A stretch of 64,000 nt of DNA from Halobacillus locisalis. Lineage in GTDB: Bacteria; Bacillota; Bacilli; Bacillales; Halobacillaceae. The notes under the pieces were generated by a model. That model saw nothing but the letters and a program-made list of their open reading frames with translations. It was not told where the DNA came from and searched no databases. Position numbers and translations under genes: made by a program. Every line of letters begins with the position of its first letter. The stretch's first letter is position 1. Positions 15,668-24,914 of this stretch are shown here, piece after piece. Location: positions 186,001 through 250,000 of the forward strand of contig NZ_JACEFG010000002.1 in NCBI RefSeq assembly GCF_013694105.1. Direction: 5' to 3'.

Positions 15668-16543
15668 ATGACGAAGAAACCGGTTGTAACGGTCATTGGC
15701 AGCATCAATATGGATCTCACGGTATCGACAAAGGTCGTCCCGCGGCAGGGCGAAACGGTCATGGGAGATTCTTTTGCGACGTTTCCAGGTGGAAAAGGGG
15801 CCAATCAAGCTGTTGCTGCCGCACGGCTCGGGGGTGACGTCCGGATGATTGGAGCGGTCGGCTCTGATGTGTTCGGGAACGATCTTTTGGAACATTTGCG
15901 TCGTGAAGGTATAGACACTTCAGGCGTTGCGTCTGTAGACGGTGTTTCAACAGGTACGGCGACGATTATTGTGAGTAATGGTGATAACCGCATCATCGTG
16001 GCACCCGGTGCGAATCATGAAGTGACGGTTCCGCTTGTCGAGCGTTTTGAAGAGATGATCAAAGAGAGTGATATCGTGCTCGTTCAGTTAGAAATTCCAC
16101 TTTCACCGGTTGAGTATGTTTCTAAATTGGCGGTCGATCACGGTGTTCCTTTGATCGTCAATCCCGCTCCATATCAGACGCTGCCGGAAGCGGTACTACG
16201 CGGTGCGACGTATCTTACGCCGAACGAATCGGAAGCAACGTTATTGGAGGCCGACTCCCCATCCACGAAAGAAAAATGGATCACGACGATAGGTTCAGCG
16301 GGGGTACGTCTGAACAAGGATGACGTCATCGTGCCTGGTTATCTCGTTGATGCGGTGGATACGACAGGGGCTGGAGACACTTTCAATGGAGCGCTCGCAA
16401 CAAAACTAGCGAAAGGATCGAGTCTAGAAGATGCGGCTCAGTTTGCCAATGCAGCTTCTGCTCTTTCAGTGCAAAAGCTTGGGGCGCAGCAAGGAATGCC
16501 GCACCAGGAAGAAGTCGAATCCTTTTTGAAGCAGCAAGGTTGA
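15668..16543 (+). CDS. rbsK: Ribokinase
   Basis: This 291-residue PfkB-family kinase makes ribose 5-phosphate from ribose and ATP. It has the N-terminal signature GSINMDLTV and GGKGANQA (about residues 41-48), and the C-terminal PfkB signature DTTGAGDTFNGAL with the catalytic Asp. The start is the ATG at 15668, ten bases after AGGAG; a GTG nine bases earlier is less well placed. It is somewhat shorter than typical RbsK in the middle. No ribose ABC transporter is adjacent; an oxidoreductase of the Gfo/Idh/MocA family follows. Confidence 0.85.
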   Translation: MTKKPVVTVIGSINMDLTVSTKVVPRQGETVMGDSFATFPGGKGANQAVAAARLGGDVRMIGAVGSDVFGNDLLEHLRREGIDTSGVASVDGVSTGTATIIVSNGDNRIIVAPGANHEVTVPLVERFEEMIKESDIVLVQLEIPLSPVEYVSKLAVDHGVPLIVNPAPYQTLPEAVLRGATYLTPNESEATLLEADSPSTKEKWITTIGSAGVRLNKDDVIVPGYLVDAVDTTGAGDTFNGALATKLAKGSSLEDAAQFANAASALSVQKLGAQQGMPHQEEVESFLKQQG

Positions 16544-16616
16544 AGAGCTTCTGGCTTGATTCTGGAAATGAATTGGGTTTTGATGGAGATATAAATTAAA
16601 CAAGGAGGAATGTTCG

Positions 16617-17579
16617 ATGAAGTGGGGCATTATGGGAGCGGCGAATATTGCGAAGAAGATTGTCATTCCAGCGATTCAGCGGGCTGAAGGGGCAGAAATT
16701 GTCGCGGTCGCAAGTTTGAGTGGCAAAGAAAAAGAAGTGGCGGAGACGTTCGATATTCCGACTACATACGAAAGCTATGAGGCCCTTTTGGCCGATGAGG
16801 AGGTCGAAGCGGTCTATATTCCGCTGCCGAACCATTTGCATAAGGAATGGACGATCAAAGCAGCCGAGGCAGGGAAGCATGTGATATGTGAGAAGCCGGC
16901 GGCGTTTAATAGAAAAGACGTTGAGGAGATGATCGCAGCTTGCTCAAGCAACGGAGTGTACTTCTTAGAGGCGTTCATGTACCAATTCCATCCGCAGCAC
17001 GAGAAAGTGAAGCAGTTGATCGAAAATGGAGCGGTCGGAGATGTGGCGATGATCCGCGCAAGCTTCTCATTCTTCTTTGATCGTTCGAATTACAATATCC
17101 GTCTCGATGCCGAAAAGGGTGGCGGTTCCCTTTGGGATGTCGGGTGCTACGGCGTTCACTCCGCATTGAATATCATGGATGAGGACGTGAAAGATATCCA
17201 AGTGACCGGTAAAATCGATCCGAAATATGGAGTAGATACAACCGCTGCTGCATCGCTTCGGTTAGCGAATGATGTGGTCGTTCAAATCGACTGCAGTTTT
17301 GATGCCACTTTCCGAAATGAGTATCAAGTGGTTGGATCAGACGGCGTGATCACTGTCCATGACGCCTATCGTCCCGACCGAATGGATCACCAAGGCAAGA
17401 TTACGGTCGCCAATAGTGACGGTGAAGAAACCTATGTAGAAGAAGGCGATCAGTACCGTCTTCAGGTCGAGAACTTCATGTCAGCGATTCGTGATGGTGG
17501 ATCGCTCGAGAGCTATCATCAGTCGACGTTGAAGTACCTCGATGTGATGGAGAAGCTACAACAAGGGTTAAAGCAATAA
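16617..17579 (+). CDS. Gfo/Idh/MocA family oxidoreductase
   Basis: This 320-residue NAD(P)-dependent dehydrogenase has an N-terminal Rossmann fold (WGIMGAANIAKKIVIPAI), the conserved EKP motif at residues 92-94 and a C-terminal domain with LWDVGCYGVHSALN, where the catalytic His is expected. The family oxidises or reduces sugars, inositols and related compounds; the substrate is not evident. AGGAGG precedes the ATG. It follows ribokinase by 73 bases and ends in a terminator. Confidence 0.85.
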   Translation: MKWGIMGAANIAKKIVIPAIQRAEGAEIVAVASLSGKEKEVAETFDIPTTYESYEALLADEEVEAVYIPLPNHLHKEWTIKAAEAGKHVICEKPAAFNRKDVEEMIAACSSNGVYFLEAFMYQFHPQHEKVKQLIENGAVGDVAMIRASFSFFFDRSNYNIRLDAEKGGGSLWDVGCYGVHSALNIMDEDVKDIQVTGKIDPKYGVDTTAAASLRLANDVVVQIDCSFDATFRNEYQVVGSDGVITVHDAYRPDRMDHQGKITVANSDGEETYVEEGDQYRLQVENFMSAIRDGGSLESYHQSTLKYLDVMEKLQQGLKQ

Positions 17580-17585
17580 GAAAAT

Positions 17586-17625
17586 GACCGTCTCTATGGG
17601 TTCGATCCTGTAGGGGCGGTTTTTT
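17586..17625 (+). terminator. Terminator after the Gfo/Idh/MocA gene
   Basis: GACCGTCTCTA pairs imperfectly with TAGGGGCGGT and is followed by TTTTTT. Confidence 0.7.
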
Positions 17626-17627
17626 AT

Positions 17628-17679
17628 GGGGACGGTTCTCTCGTTTGGGCACTGATGAACGAACAAAAGAACCGTCCCC
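17628..17679. repeat. GGGGACGGTTCTC palindrome, copy 3
   Basis: GGGGACGGTTCTCTCGTTTG and CGAACAAAAGAACCGTCCCC form a hairpin with a ten-base loop, directly after a terminator. Same family as 9743 and 9979. Confidence 0.8.
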
Positions 17680-17741
17680 ATGAAGGGTTTATCTCCCTTT
17701 ATGTCGAATTATGGAAAAAGGAGTCTGTAAGGAGTGTCAGT

Positions 17742-18269
17742 ATGGAAAAATGGGATATTTACGATAAAGATAGAAATTTGACAGGCAAGCAAATGAAGCG
17801 TGGCGAAACATTCGAACAAGGTGATTATCATCTAGTGATTCACGTGTGTCTATTCAATCAATCTGGAGAAATGCTCATTCAACAGCGCCAACCAGATAAA
17901 GAGGATTGGAAGAACATGTGGGACATCACCGTCGGCGGTAGTGCCATTTCAGGTGAAACAAGTCAGCAAGCGGCGGAAAGAGAAGTGAAAGAAGAGATTG
18001 GGTACACACTTAACCTTCAAAACAGACGTCCTTCCCTGACGGTGAATTTTGAAAAGGGATTTGATGACTATTATCTTATTGAACAGGATGTAGACATCTC
18101 AAGCCTTTCATTACCTACTGAAGAAGTATCGCAAGTAAAGTGGGCTTCCAAGGAGGAGATCGTGCACTTGATTTCAGAAGGTTTATTTATACCTTACCGG
18201 GTGCCTTTGATTGAATTGTTGTTTGATATGAAAAGCGGCATGGGAGCGCACAGTAGAAGGGAATGGTGA
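17742..18269 (+). CDS. NUDIX hydrolase, isopentenyl-diphosphate-isomerase-like subgroup
   Basis: This 175-residue protein has a clean NUDIX box from Gly66 (G66, E72, R80, E81, E84, E85, G87). The sequence before it (WDIYDKDRNLTGK, then HLVIHVCLFNQSGEMLIQQRQ) is typical of the NUDIX group related to IPP isomerase (YfcD-like). The chosen start at 17742 has AAGGAG upstream. The frame stays open further up, but that stretch lies inside the palindrome at 17628-17679 and is not coding. Substrate is unknown. Confidence 0.85.
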   Translation: MEKWDIYDKDRNLTGKQMKRGETFEQGDYHLVIHVCLFNQSGEMLIQQRQPDKEDWKNMWDITVGGSAISGETSQQAAEREVKEEIGYTLNLQNRRPSLTVNFEKGFDDYYLIEQDVDISSLSLPTEEVSQVKWASKEEIVHLISEGLFIPYRVPLIELLFDMKSGMGAHSRREW

Positions 18270-18346
18270 GGGTTACTCTGTTGAATGATCATATAAAGGT
18301 TTGTTAGAAGAAAAAAATATATCAAAAATGGTTTGGAGAGATTGGA

Positions 18347-19606
18347 TTGAGTACAGCCGGAGTCTTCAAGGTAGATATTACACCACCGCTAGGCATAGAA
18401 TTCATCGGATATCATAGACCAACTGGTGTCACGAGCGTTGATGAACGGATTTACGTAACAGCGGTCGTGTTTGAAGGAGATGAAAATAAGACTGTCTTTA
18501 TAAGTATTGATAACATAGGCATGCTGATCGAAGATACATTAAGAATTCGTGCACAGATATCAGAGGAACTACATATCCCTATCGAAAAAGTCACGGTTGT
18601 TTATACGCACACCCATTCAGGACCTGCGACCGTTAGCAATAGTGACATTGTGAAGGCTTATAAAGAATTGTTAATTGAAAATACGGTCAAAGCAGCTGTG
18701 AAGGCCAATGATAAACGGCAGTCTTCAGAAGTAGGCTGGAACGTTACATCTGGTGATATAGGAGTTAATCGAAGAGAAGTCACCGACGACGGCAAAGTGA
18801 TCATGGGAGTGAATGAGGAGGGGGCCGTGGACAGACGGATAGGTATTCTAGCGATAAGAAATCAAGAATCGCAAAAGCTATCAGGAGCCATTGTTTTTTG
18901 TACGAGCCATCCTAATGTCTTAAAGGCTGATAGTGACATTTTATCAGCGGATTATCCTGGACTAACAAGAGAGATTCTAGAACATACACTTCAATGCCCT
19001 GTGATCATCGTTCAAGGGGCTACTGGAAATGTAAATGCAAAATATCGTGGTTCTAAGGAAGCCATAAAACAAATGGCTTACGTATTGAGTGGTCATGTGC
19101 TCACGATCATCCCTACAACTGAATTCAGTCCTATTTCAAGACTGAAAACCATTTCGACTCATTTAAAAATGAATTTGAAAGAGATTCCCGAACCGAATGA
19201 AATAAAAAGAATGGCAGCTCGGGCTGAGAAGCAATGGGGAGTTAATACGGATAAATGGCTTATGGAGATGATGGATAAGTATAAACATGAAAGACAGCAA
19301 TCCATTGATTTGGAAATTCAACAATTTCAAATCAATGAAGGCTCATTTTCAGGAATCCCTATGGAACCCTTCTCTGAATCAGCTCTGGAAGTTCAATATA
19401 AGCTGAATCAGGAACTTTCCTTCTTTGGTGGCTATACAAATGGCTACCTTGGTTATTTGCCTCCTAAAGAAGCCTATCCGTTTGGAGGTTATGAAGTAGA
19501 ACTGAACCCTGTAGTATATGGACCTATTACGGGCTTATGGATGCCTCCAGCGGAGAATACAGCTGAATTGGTTGTGAATAAGGTCTTGGAGCTATACCAT
19601 GAGTGA
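18347..19606 (+). CDS. Neutral/alkaline ceramidase family protein
   Basis: This 419-residue protein resembles the N-terminal domain of neutral/alkaline non-lysosomal ceramidases (PF04734): it opens with FKVDITPPLGIEFIGY, has the metal-site motif THTHSGPA around residue 88, then a CTSHPNVLKADSDILSADYPG segment and NGYLGYLPPKEAYPFGGYEV near the end. The family hydrolyses the amide bond of ceramide, but many bacterial members have unknown substrates. No signal peptide is seen, so it may be cytoplasmic. Start is a TTG after GGAGAGAT. Base composition is more AT-rich than the neighbouring gntR-mocA block. Confidence 0.75.
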   Translation: MSTAGVFKVDITPPLGIEFIGYHRPTGVTSVDERIYVTAVVFEGDENKTVFISIDNIGMLIEDTLRIRAQISEELHIPIEKVTVVYTHTHSGPATVSNSDIVKAYKELLIENTVKAAVKANDKRQSSEVGWNVTSGDIGVNRREVTDDGKVIMGVNEEGAVDRRIGILAIRNQESQKLSGAIVFCTSHPNVLKADSDILSADYPGLTREILEHTLQCPVIIVQGATGNVNAKYRGSKEAIKQMAYVLSGHVLTIIPTTEFSPISRLKTISTHLKMNLKEIPEPNEIKRMAARAEKQWGVNTDKWLMEMMDKYKHERQQSIDLEIQQFQINEGSFSGIPMEPFSESALEVQYKLNQELSFFGGYTNGYLGYLPPKEAYPFGGYEVELNPVVYGPITGLWMPPAENTAELVVNKVLELYHE

Positions 19607-19712
19607 AAATTCTTTCGTGTCCTTTTTCTAGAAGAGAGTGGTCCTCATAGGTCAGGTGTGAAAGTTATTGAACGTGAGAGTGCTTGCTTGATAAGTTGCA
19701 GCTAAATAGAGG

Positions 19713-19813
19713 ACGTAAACATAAGAGAAGGTGTCCCGGCTGCTTGGTACACATTTGAAGATCCATATGGTAACAAAATCGGCTTATTTCAAGACTTATC
19801 CATAACGAATTGA
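19713..19813 (+). pseudogene. Remnant of a VOC (glyoxalase-fold) protein
   Basis: A 33-codon open stretch after a TAA reads EGVPAAWYTFEDPYGNKIGL and then FQDLSITN and stop. This is the usual C-terminal strand of a VOC/glyoxalase protein. The N-terminal part is absent upstream, so this is a gene fragment. Confidence 0.6.
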
Positions 19814-19820
19814 GGTGATT

Positions 19821-20390
19821 ATGATCGAACGTAATAGATATTCTCTTTCAAACGAAAGGATTCGGTTAAGAGAAGTTAACGAAGACGATTGGAAAGGTGT
19901 ACATCGATACGCATCACAAAATATAGTATGCCAATACCAACCTTGGGGTCCGAACACAGAAGAGGACTCGAAAGGTTTTGTTCAACAAGTGCTGTTTGAT
20001 GCCGCGAAGGAAACGCGGTCAAGGTTTGCATTTGCCATCATATTAGACGCGGATATGATCGGAGTTGGAGAACTGAACATAACAGATTTTACGAACAAGG
20101 TCGGAGTCATTTCTTATATTGTCCATCCAGATTATTGGGGGAAAGGCATTGGAACGGAGGCTGCGAATCTATTAATCAAGTTCGGCTTTGATGATTTCAA
20201 CCTTCACCGTATATACGCGACCTGTGACCCGAGAAATGTTGGTTCATCAAGAATTTTACAAAAAGTCGGGATGACAAAGGAAGGAAGAATGCGAGAGGAC
20301 CTGTTTATAAAAGACGGCTGGCGCGATTCATTCCTATTCAGCATTTTGGAAGGTGAGTGGCATGAGAGAAAGGAAGAAGGTTCAGGATGA
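19821..20390 (+). CDS. RimJ/RimL-type GNAT N-acetyltransferase
   Basis: This 189-residue enzyme has RIRLREVNEDDW at the N-terminus, the acetyl-CoA loop in HPDYWGKGIGTEAANLL, and NLHRIYATCDPRNVGSSRIL, all typical of RimJ/RimL-like acetyltransferases. ATG at 19821 is preceded closely by GAGGTG; a GTG two codons earlier overlaps that site. The stop overlaps the start of the next VOC gene by four bases, so the pair is cotranscribed. Substrate is unknown. Confidence 0.85.
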   Translation: MIERNRYSLSNERIRLREVNEDDWKGVHRYASQNIVCQYQPWGPNTEEDSKGFVQQVLFDAAKETRSRFAFAIILDADMIGVGELNITDFTNKVGVISYIVHPDYWGKGIGTEAANLLIKFGFDDFNLHRIYATCDPRNVGSSRILQKVGMTKEGRMREDLFIKDGWRDSFLFSILEGEWHERKEEGSG

Positions 20391-20734
20391 TTGAACGCAT
20401 AGACACGATGTGCCTTAAAGTTAGCGATGTGGAGAAGTCCAGTCAATGGTATCAAGAAATACTAGGCTTTGAAGTGGCTTTTCAAAATAAAGGATACAGA
20501 GTACTGAAAGTTGGGAGCGGCGGTATTCCCTTAACCATTGAAGAAGGTGTCACAACAACAGGTTCAAGTCAGAATTATCCGATCTTCTTCGCTAGAGATA
20601 TTGAGGGCACCTATGAAAAATTGGTGAGTGAGGGCGTGAAGGTAGATCCATTACAAAATGATGGGGTGAACCACTTCTTTGATTTTTACGACTTAGATGG
20701 GAATAAATTGCAGGTATGCTTTTTTGAATCGTAA
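20387..20734 (+). CDS. VOC family protein (glyoxalase/bleomycin resistance fold)
   Basis: This 115-residue protein has the paired beta-alpha-beta-beta-beta pattern of VOC proteins: CLKVSDVEKSSQWYQEILGFEVAF in the first half and FFDFYDLDGNKLQVCFFES at the end. Members bind a metal and act on small molecules or sequester drugs; no specific role can be assigned. It overlaps the preceding GNAT gene through ATGA. Confidence 0.8.
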   Translation: MIERIDTMCLKVSDVEKSSQWYQEILGFEVAFQNKGYRVLKVGSGGIPLTIEEGVTTTGSSQNYPIFFARDIEGTYEKLVSEGVKVDPLQNDGVNHFFDFYDLDGNKLQVCFFES

Positions 20735-20772
20735 AAGAGTTAATAGTGGATGTTATAGGGTTAGGAGGAAAA

Positions 20773-21093
20773 ATGAAGAGATTATTTGTTATTGCTCTAT
20801 TGCTCATCACTTTTTCAATGGCTCTGACTAATTTTTTCTTAAACAAGGCAGATCATCACGGTCAAATAAGTAAATTGGGTAAAGATAACTTCTCGTTGTT
20901 GCCACTCTATATAGACCCAGAGGCTGAATATAACCCACCCCAAATACACTTTGATGATGAAACAAATGTCAGTGGTGAAATAAGTACAGTCTGTAATTTG
21001 AAAAATGGTCAAGAAGTTAAAGTGTGGTTGAGGGATGACGAAAGTGCCCCGTTAGCTGACAAAATCAAGGTCGTAAATGAGGACAGGAAGTAG
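20773..21093 (+). CDS. Small secreted or membrane-anchored protein
   Basis: This 106-residue protein of unknown function starts at the ATG at 20773 after AGGAGG. Residues 1-24 form a signal peptide or anchor (MKRLFVIALLLITFSMALTN) without a lipobox. The rest has INPxQ-type strands and CNLKNGQEVKVWLRDD, an OB-like pattern similar to the lipoprotein at 4316. It lies in a run of small plus-strand genes between VOC and DinB genes. Confidence 0.65.
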   Translation: MKRLFVIALLLITFSMALTNFFLNKADHHGQISKLGKDNFSLLPLYIDPEAEYNPPQIHFDDETNVSGEISTVCNLKNGQEVKVWLRDDESAPLADKIKVVNEDRK

Positions 21094-21134
21094 GTTGTAA
21101 TAGTGTTCTTACATTAAGAACAGAGGAGGTGCGA

Positions 21135-21674
21135 ATGGATATTGGAAAAGAATATTTGAGAATCGTAATCGAACGATTTCACAGTATTAAAACACTAGGA
21201 GATAAGACACTAAGCCAACTGCCAGAAGAAGAAATCCATTGGCGTTTTAATAGCGAATCCAATAGTGTAGCCATCATCGTGAAGCATCTAAGTGGAAACA
21301 TGATCTCGAGATGGAGTGATTTTTTACATTCTGACGGGGAGAAAGATTATCGAAATTGTGATGGAGAATTTATAGATGATATACCTTCGAAAGAGGAACT
21401 CATTTCTGTTTGGGAGAATGGTTGGACAGTGCTATTTAAGACACTCAAGGGTTTGAATGAACAAGATTTACTCAAAACGGTATATATTCGTGGAGAAGCT
21501 CATTTGGTCTTAGACGCGCTAGAAAGACAGATGGCTCATTATGCGTCTCACGTCGGGCAGATGGTGTATATTGCAAAACAAGTAAAGGGTGAAAATTGGA
21601 AGAGTCTCAGTATTCCAAAAGGTAAATCAGAAGAGTACTTGAAGGAAATGCATGAGAAACATAAAGATCAATAG
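21135..21674 (+). CDS. DinB family / DUF1572 protein
   Basis: This 179-residue four-helix protein matches DUF1572 in the DinB superfamily: EEIHWRFNSESNSVAIIVKH with the first metal His, then HASHVGQMVY-like sequence (MAHYASHVGQMVYIAKQ). DinB-fold proteins bind a divalent metal and many are thiol-dependent transferases, but function here is unknown. The ATG at 21135 has GGAGG five bases upstream; a GTG two codons earlier overlaps it. Confidence 0.85.
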   Translation: MDIGKEYLRIVIERFHSIKTLGDKTLSQLPEEEIHWRFNSESNSVAIIVKHLSGNMISRWSDFLHSDGEKDYRNCDGEFIDDIPSKEELISVWENGWTVLFKTLKGLNEQDLLKTVYIRGEAHLVLDALERQMAHYASHVGQMVYIAKQVKGENWKSLSIPKGKSEEYLKEMHEKHKDQ

Positions 21675-21702
21675 GCTTTCATTGAGGGTTGGAGGTTATG
21701 TC

Positions 21703-22182
21703 ATGGAGACTTTACCAATAGCTGAAAAGCACAAAACTAAAGTCACAGAATTCTTTAAGAAGCAGTGGGGAAGTACCGAAATGGTCATCTCTTCAGGCGT
21801 TTACGATTGCAGTGCCTTGAATGGATTCATTGTAGTAGACCATAACGACGACATTAGTGGCTTGATCACCTACATCATGACCAACAACGAATGCGAAATC
21901 ATTTCATTAGATAGTCTAGAAGAAAACAAGGGGACCGGAACGTCTCTCATACAAGCAGTAGAGGCGGTTGCGCGAGAGAATCAATGTACATACATTAAAC
22001 TAGTCACAACCAATGATAAGCTAGCAGCGCTAAAGTTTTATCAAAAGCGAGGATATGTCCTATCCACTATACATAGAAATGCTGTTGAAGAAGCGAGGCA
22101 TTTGAAGCCTGAGATTCCTTTGATCGGGAATGATGGCATCCCCATAAGAGACGAAATCGAACTGGAAAAGGTATTAAACTAA
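21703..22182 (+). CDS. GNAT family N-acetyltransferase
   Basis: This 159-residue enzyme has GLITYIMTNNECEIISLDSLEENKGTG-type strands, the acetyl-CoA loop ENKGTGTSLI, and LAALKFYQKRGYVLSTIH as the typical C-terminal motif. ATG at 21703 follows GGAGG with seven bases spacing; the frame extends upstream into the end of the DinB gene without a ribosome site. Substrate is unknown. A terminator follows directly. Confidence 0.85.
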   Translation: METLPIAEKHKTKVTEFFKKQWGSTEMVISSGVYDCSALNGFIVVDHNDDISGLITYIMTNNECEIISLDSLEENKGTGTSLIQAVEAVARENQCTYIKLVTTNDKLAALKFYQKRGYVLSTIHRNAVEEARHLKPEIPLIGNDGIPIRDEIELEKVLN

Positions 22183-22192
22183 AGGTGGTGTG

Positions 22193-22223
22193 TACGGTGC
22201 TCATGCGATGAGTACCGTTTTTT
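22193..22223 (+). terminator. Terminator after the GNAT gene
   Basis: TACGGTGCTCAT-loop-ATGAGTACCGT is followed by TTTTTT. Confidence 0.85.
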
Positions 22224-22285
22224 ATTTGAAATGCTGTTTAAAAGGGTAACGTTTAGTGAAAAAAAGAGGAAAGGAGGTGGTGGGC

Positions 22286-23368
22286 ATGTGGTGGAAGCAT
22301 CCCTATTTCAAATACATCACAGCATCGATCTTATTTCTGATCTTCGTCTTTTTCATGAGGGAACTACATATGATTTCCCCTTTCCTCACCGTATTTCGAA
22401 CATTGTTTTATCCCATCCTGATCACGGGATTTCTATTCTATATTACGCGTCCCATCGTGGAGTGGCTGTCGACGAAGTTCTCGATTCCGCTAGTCGGGTC
22501 GATTTCGATTGTTTATGCCGTTCTGGCTGGCCTTATTTTTCTCGCAGGAAGGCAGCTGTTCTCTACGATCAAGCAGCAAGTAGAGGACATCTCCCACTTA
22601 CCGACTCAGCTACAGAAAATGGCGGATAAAGCACGTCAGGAAGTGGAGAAAAATGATATGGGCATGCTGTCTACACATTCCTTGGAGCGCGAAGTGACGC
22701 AATACTTCAGTGATCTAGGACAGCGGATCGGTACTCATTTGACGGAAGTCTTCTCGACCGTAGTCGGAGCGGCTACAGTACTGCTGATTATTCCGCTGCT
22801 TTTGTTTTTCTTTTTGAAAGATGGCCGAAAGCTGGTTCCTTTCCTCACAAGGGCTGTACCAGGCAAATATAGAGAAGAAGCCGTTCACTTATTAGGGAAA
22901 CTCGACCGCACGCTTGCGGCTTATATCGTCGGACAAATGACGGTCGCGGCTGTCGACGGTGTGCTGATGTATATCAGTTACCTGATTATCGGGCTTGATT
23001 ATGCGCTTCTGTTAGGGCTGTTCGTTGTCGTCACCGCCATCATTCCGTTCTTCGGTCCCATTATCGGCGTAATTCCTGCGGCAGTCGTAGCATTGACGCA
23101 AGACCCGATGCTCGTCATCTACGTCTTGATTGCGTTAATCGTCGTCCAACAGCTCGAGGGCAATTTAGTGGCTCCTTTAGTGCTTGGTCAAAGACTCGAG
23201 GTACACCCGATGACGATCATTTTGCTGCTTGTCATTGCGGCCCCGCTTGCTGGATTTATCGGCATGGTGATTGTGATCCCTCTGTATTCTGTCGGGAAAG
23301 TATTAGTCAAAGCTTTTTACCGCTTTTTACAACTGTCAAAAGGTAAATCAGGAGAACAAGTGCCTTGA
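22286..23368 (+). CDS. AI-2E family transporter
   Basis: This 360-residue membrane protein matches the AI-2E/TqsA/YtvI family (PF01594): two N-terminal helices, a soluble helical region (QQVEDISHLPTQLQKMADKA), a helix with LLFFFLKDGRKLVPFL, and a C-terminal bundle with the signature ITAIIPFFGPIIG-type loop (here VVTAIIPFFGPIIGVIP) and EGNLVAPLVLGQRLEVHP. Members export signals or act as ion antiporters; the role here is not known. ATG at 22286 has AAAGGAGG upstream. Confidence 0.85.
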   Translation: MWWKHPYFKYITASILFLIFVFFMRELHMISPFLTVFRTLFYPILITGFLFYITRPIVEWLSTKFSIPLVGSISIVYAVLAGLIFLAGRQLFSTIKQQVEDISHLPTQLQKMADKARQEVEKNDMGMLSTHSLEREVTQYFSDLGQRIGTHLTEVFSTVVGAATVLLIIPLLLFFFLKDGRKLVPFLTRAVPGKYREEAVHLLGKLDRTLAAYIVGQMTVAAVDGVLMYISYLIIGLDYALLLGLFVVVTAIIPFFGPIIGVIPAAVVALTQDPMLVIYVLIALIVVQQLEGNLVAPLVLGQRLEVHPMTIILLLVIAAPLAGFIGMVIVIPLYSVGKVLVKAFYRFLQLSKGKSGEQVP

Positions 23369-23377
23369 TGTTTGTTT

Positions 23378-23423
23378 AAAAAGCATGTGCGTCGGTTCAA
23401 GTCAGCCGACGCACATGCTTTAT
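23378..23423. terminator. Bidirectional terminator between convergent genes
   Basis: AAGCATGTGCGTCGG and CCGACGCACATGCTT pair perfectly over 15 bases, with A-rich and T-rich flanks. It serves the AI-2E gene and the lipase. Confidence 0.85.
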
Positions 23424-23429
23424 GGACTT

Positions 23430-24914
23430 CTAGTAATAACGGTTACCTTGGGCATCGACATACATCGTTTTAATGATTGTGCGTTCAAACTTCTCTTTGT
23501 TATATTTTCCTTCGACCTGTATTGTCATGTTGTACATACCCTCACCGAGGTTCGGAGGAGTGAAGGAACCGTTCGACTGTTTAGCAGCTGTCACTTTTCC
23601 TTGTTTCAATTTCCCGTTCTTATAATACTCGAACGTCATCGTCGTTTTCGCTTTGAGGTTGTTATCTTTCACTTTGATGTTCTTCTCATCTAAGGCGACT
23701 TGGACGAGATTGTTCAACGGACTGTCAAAAGTCGTGTTCAACAGATAACGTTCCTCGGAACCAGACGTTGCCTCAATCGACCATTGTCCAGCGGCTGGGT
23801 TATCGATGGTGATCGAGTGGTGATAGGCGCCGTCAAAATAGCCGGTTTCATCCTGGTTCGTTTGAAAAGCGGTATGCGTTTGGTTGTTCGGGCCGATGAG
23901 TTTCAGCGCCGTGTTTTTCTGATCGCTGATCCAGTCGAATGTGACCGAGTTTGCGCCAACTTCCACTTGTACGTCTTCGGTGCGCTGCCCTTGGTACTGT
24001 CCACCCACAACATATTGGCCGGCTGCTTCTTCACCAGCTTCTTTTTCTTCGAGACTAGTGGTTTGAAGGCTTGCGAGTGAATATTGGTTTTCATTCAGGT
24101 AACTTTTAAATAGCGGGAACGTGGTAGAGCCTTCTTTGATGGTCGTGTGGTTCCAATCGCCGACAGCAAGTTCCGTTGCGTAAGGCAATCTCGAATTTTT
24201 CACCGTGACGGCGCCGTCATTGCTGCCATACGGCCATAAGTATAGACCACCCCAGTAAAGGGCGCTTCCGAAGCTTCCCCATTTGGTTCCGCCAAACGTA
24301 TAAATCGGTGTGTTGTTGACATTCGGATGACTGTCGGTCTGTGAGCGGAAATAGTTCATGTAACCGGTCTGCAGGGAGTAGGTTGCATCATTTTGACTGC
24401 CGATGATCGTGGCCAACCACCCAGCGCCGCCGCTATAGGCGAGATCTGCGAGTTGGGATCCATAATGGGGCGAGGACAGCGTGATCAGACGCTCTACATA
24501 AGGGTCTGCGCCATAATGGACAAGTGCTGATTGGGTGTCGATGCCGCCTTTGCTATGAGCGACGACTACGACTTTTTCCCCGAAATGCTGATAGATTTCT
24601 TGGATTTTCTGAGATAGGAGAGAACCGTTGTCCCACATGCTCTTGGTTGGATATAAGTCGACGAAGGAGGTTTCATACCCGTTCTGATAGGCGGTGCTAT
24701 ACATATTGTTGTTTTCCCACCACGTGTTGGAGGCGCTGTTCAACCCGTGCACGAACAAAATCGGATGCTTCGAATCGGCAACACTAGAAGGCGTTTCACC
24801 AAGGTACCAGACACCAGGATTACCCGGCGCTAGGTTGTCTTTGATTGAGCCGGCGTGACTGAAGGAAGGGACGACGAGGGAGAACATGACGAAAAGGACG
24901 AACAGTTTTCTCAT
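23430..24914 (-). CDS. Secreted lipase/esterase with a C-terminal beta domain
   Basis: This 494-residue protein has a signal peptide (MRKLFVLFVMFSLVVPSFSHA), the oxyanion-hole motif HGLNS near residue 56, and nucleophile motif AHSKG with Ser121. Ala in place of the first Gly of GxSxG is typical of Bacillus lipases. GSNDGAVTV and DWNHTTI are likely to carry the catalytic Asp and His. After about residue 310 a beta-rich region of 180 residues (VTFDWISDQKNTALKLIG, AAGQWSIEATSG) resembles a pre-peptidase/P-domain-like extension. ATG at 24914 has AAAGGAGAT upstream. Confidence 0.85.
   Translation of the reverse strand: MRKLFVLFVMFSLVVPSFSHAGSIKDNLAPGNPGVWYLGETPSSVADSKHPILFVHGLNSASNTWWENNNMYSTAYQNGYETSFVDLYPTKSMWDNGSLLSQKIQEIYQHFGEKVVVVAHSKGGIDTQSALVHYGADPYVERLITLSSPHYGSQLADLAYSGGAGWLATIIGSQNDATYSLQTGYMNYFRSQTDSHPNVNNTPIYTFGGTKWGSFGSALYWGGLYLWPYGSNDGAVTVKNSRLPYATELAVGDWNHTTIKEGSTTFPLFKSYLNENQYSLASLQTTSLEEKEAGEEAAGQYVVGGQYQGQRTEDVQVEVGANSVTFDWISDQKNTALKLIGPNNQTHTAFQTNQDETGYFDGAYHHSITIDNPAAGQWSIEATSGSEERYLLNTTFDSPLNNLVQVALDEKNIKVKDNNLKAKTTMTFEYYKNGKLKQGKVTAAKQSNGSFTPPNLGEGMYNMTIQVEGKYNKEKFERTIIKTMYVDAQGNRYY

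Noticed and set aside
17655-17741. Longer N-terminus for the NUDIX protein
   Set aside because: The upstream part of the frame lies in a GGGACGGTTCTC palindrome and has no ribosome site, while AAGGAG precedes the ATG at 17742.
23700-24080. Long open frames on the plus strand opposite the lipase gene
   Set aside because: They are antisense shadows of the lipase. They have no ribosome site, and the lipase has a signal peptide and catalytic motifs.
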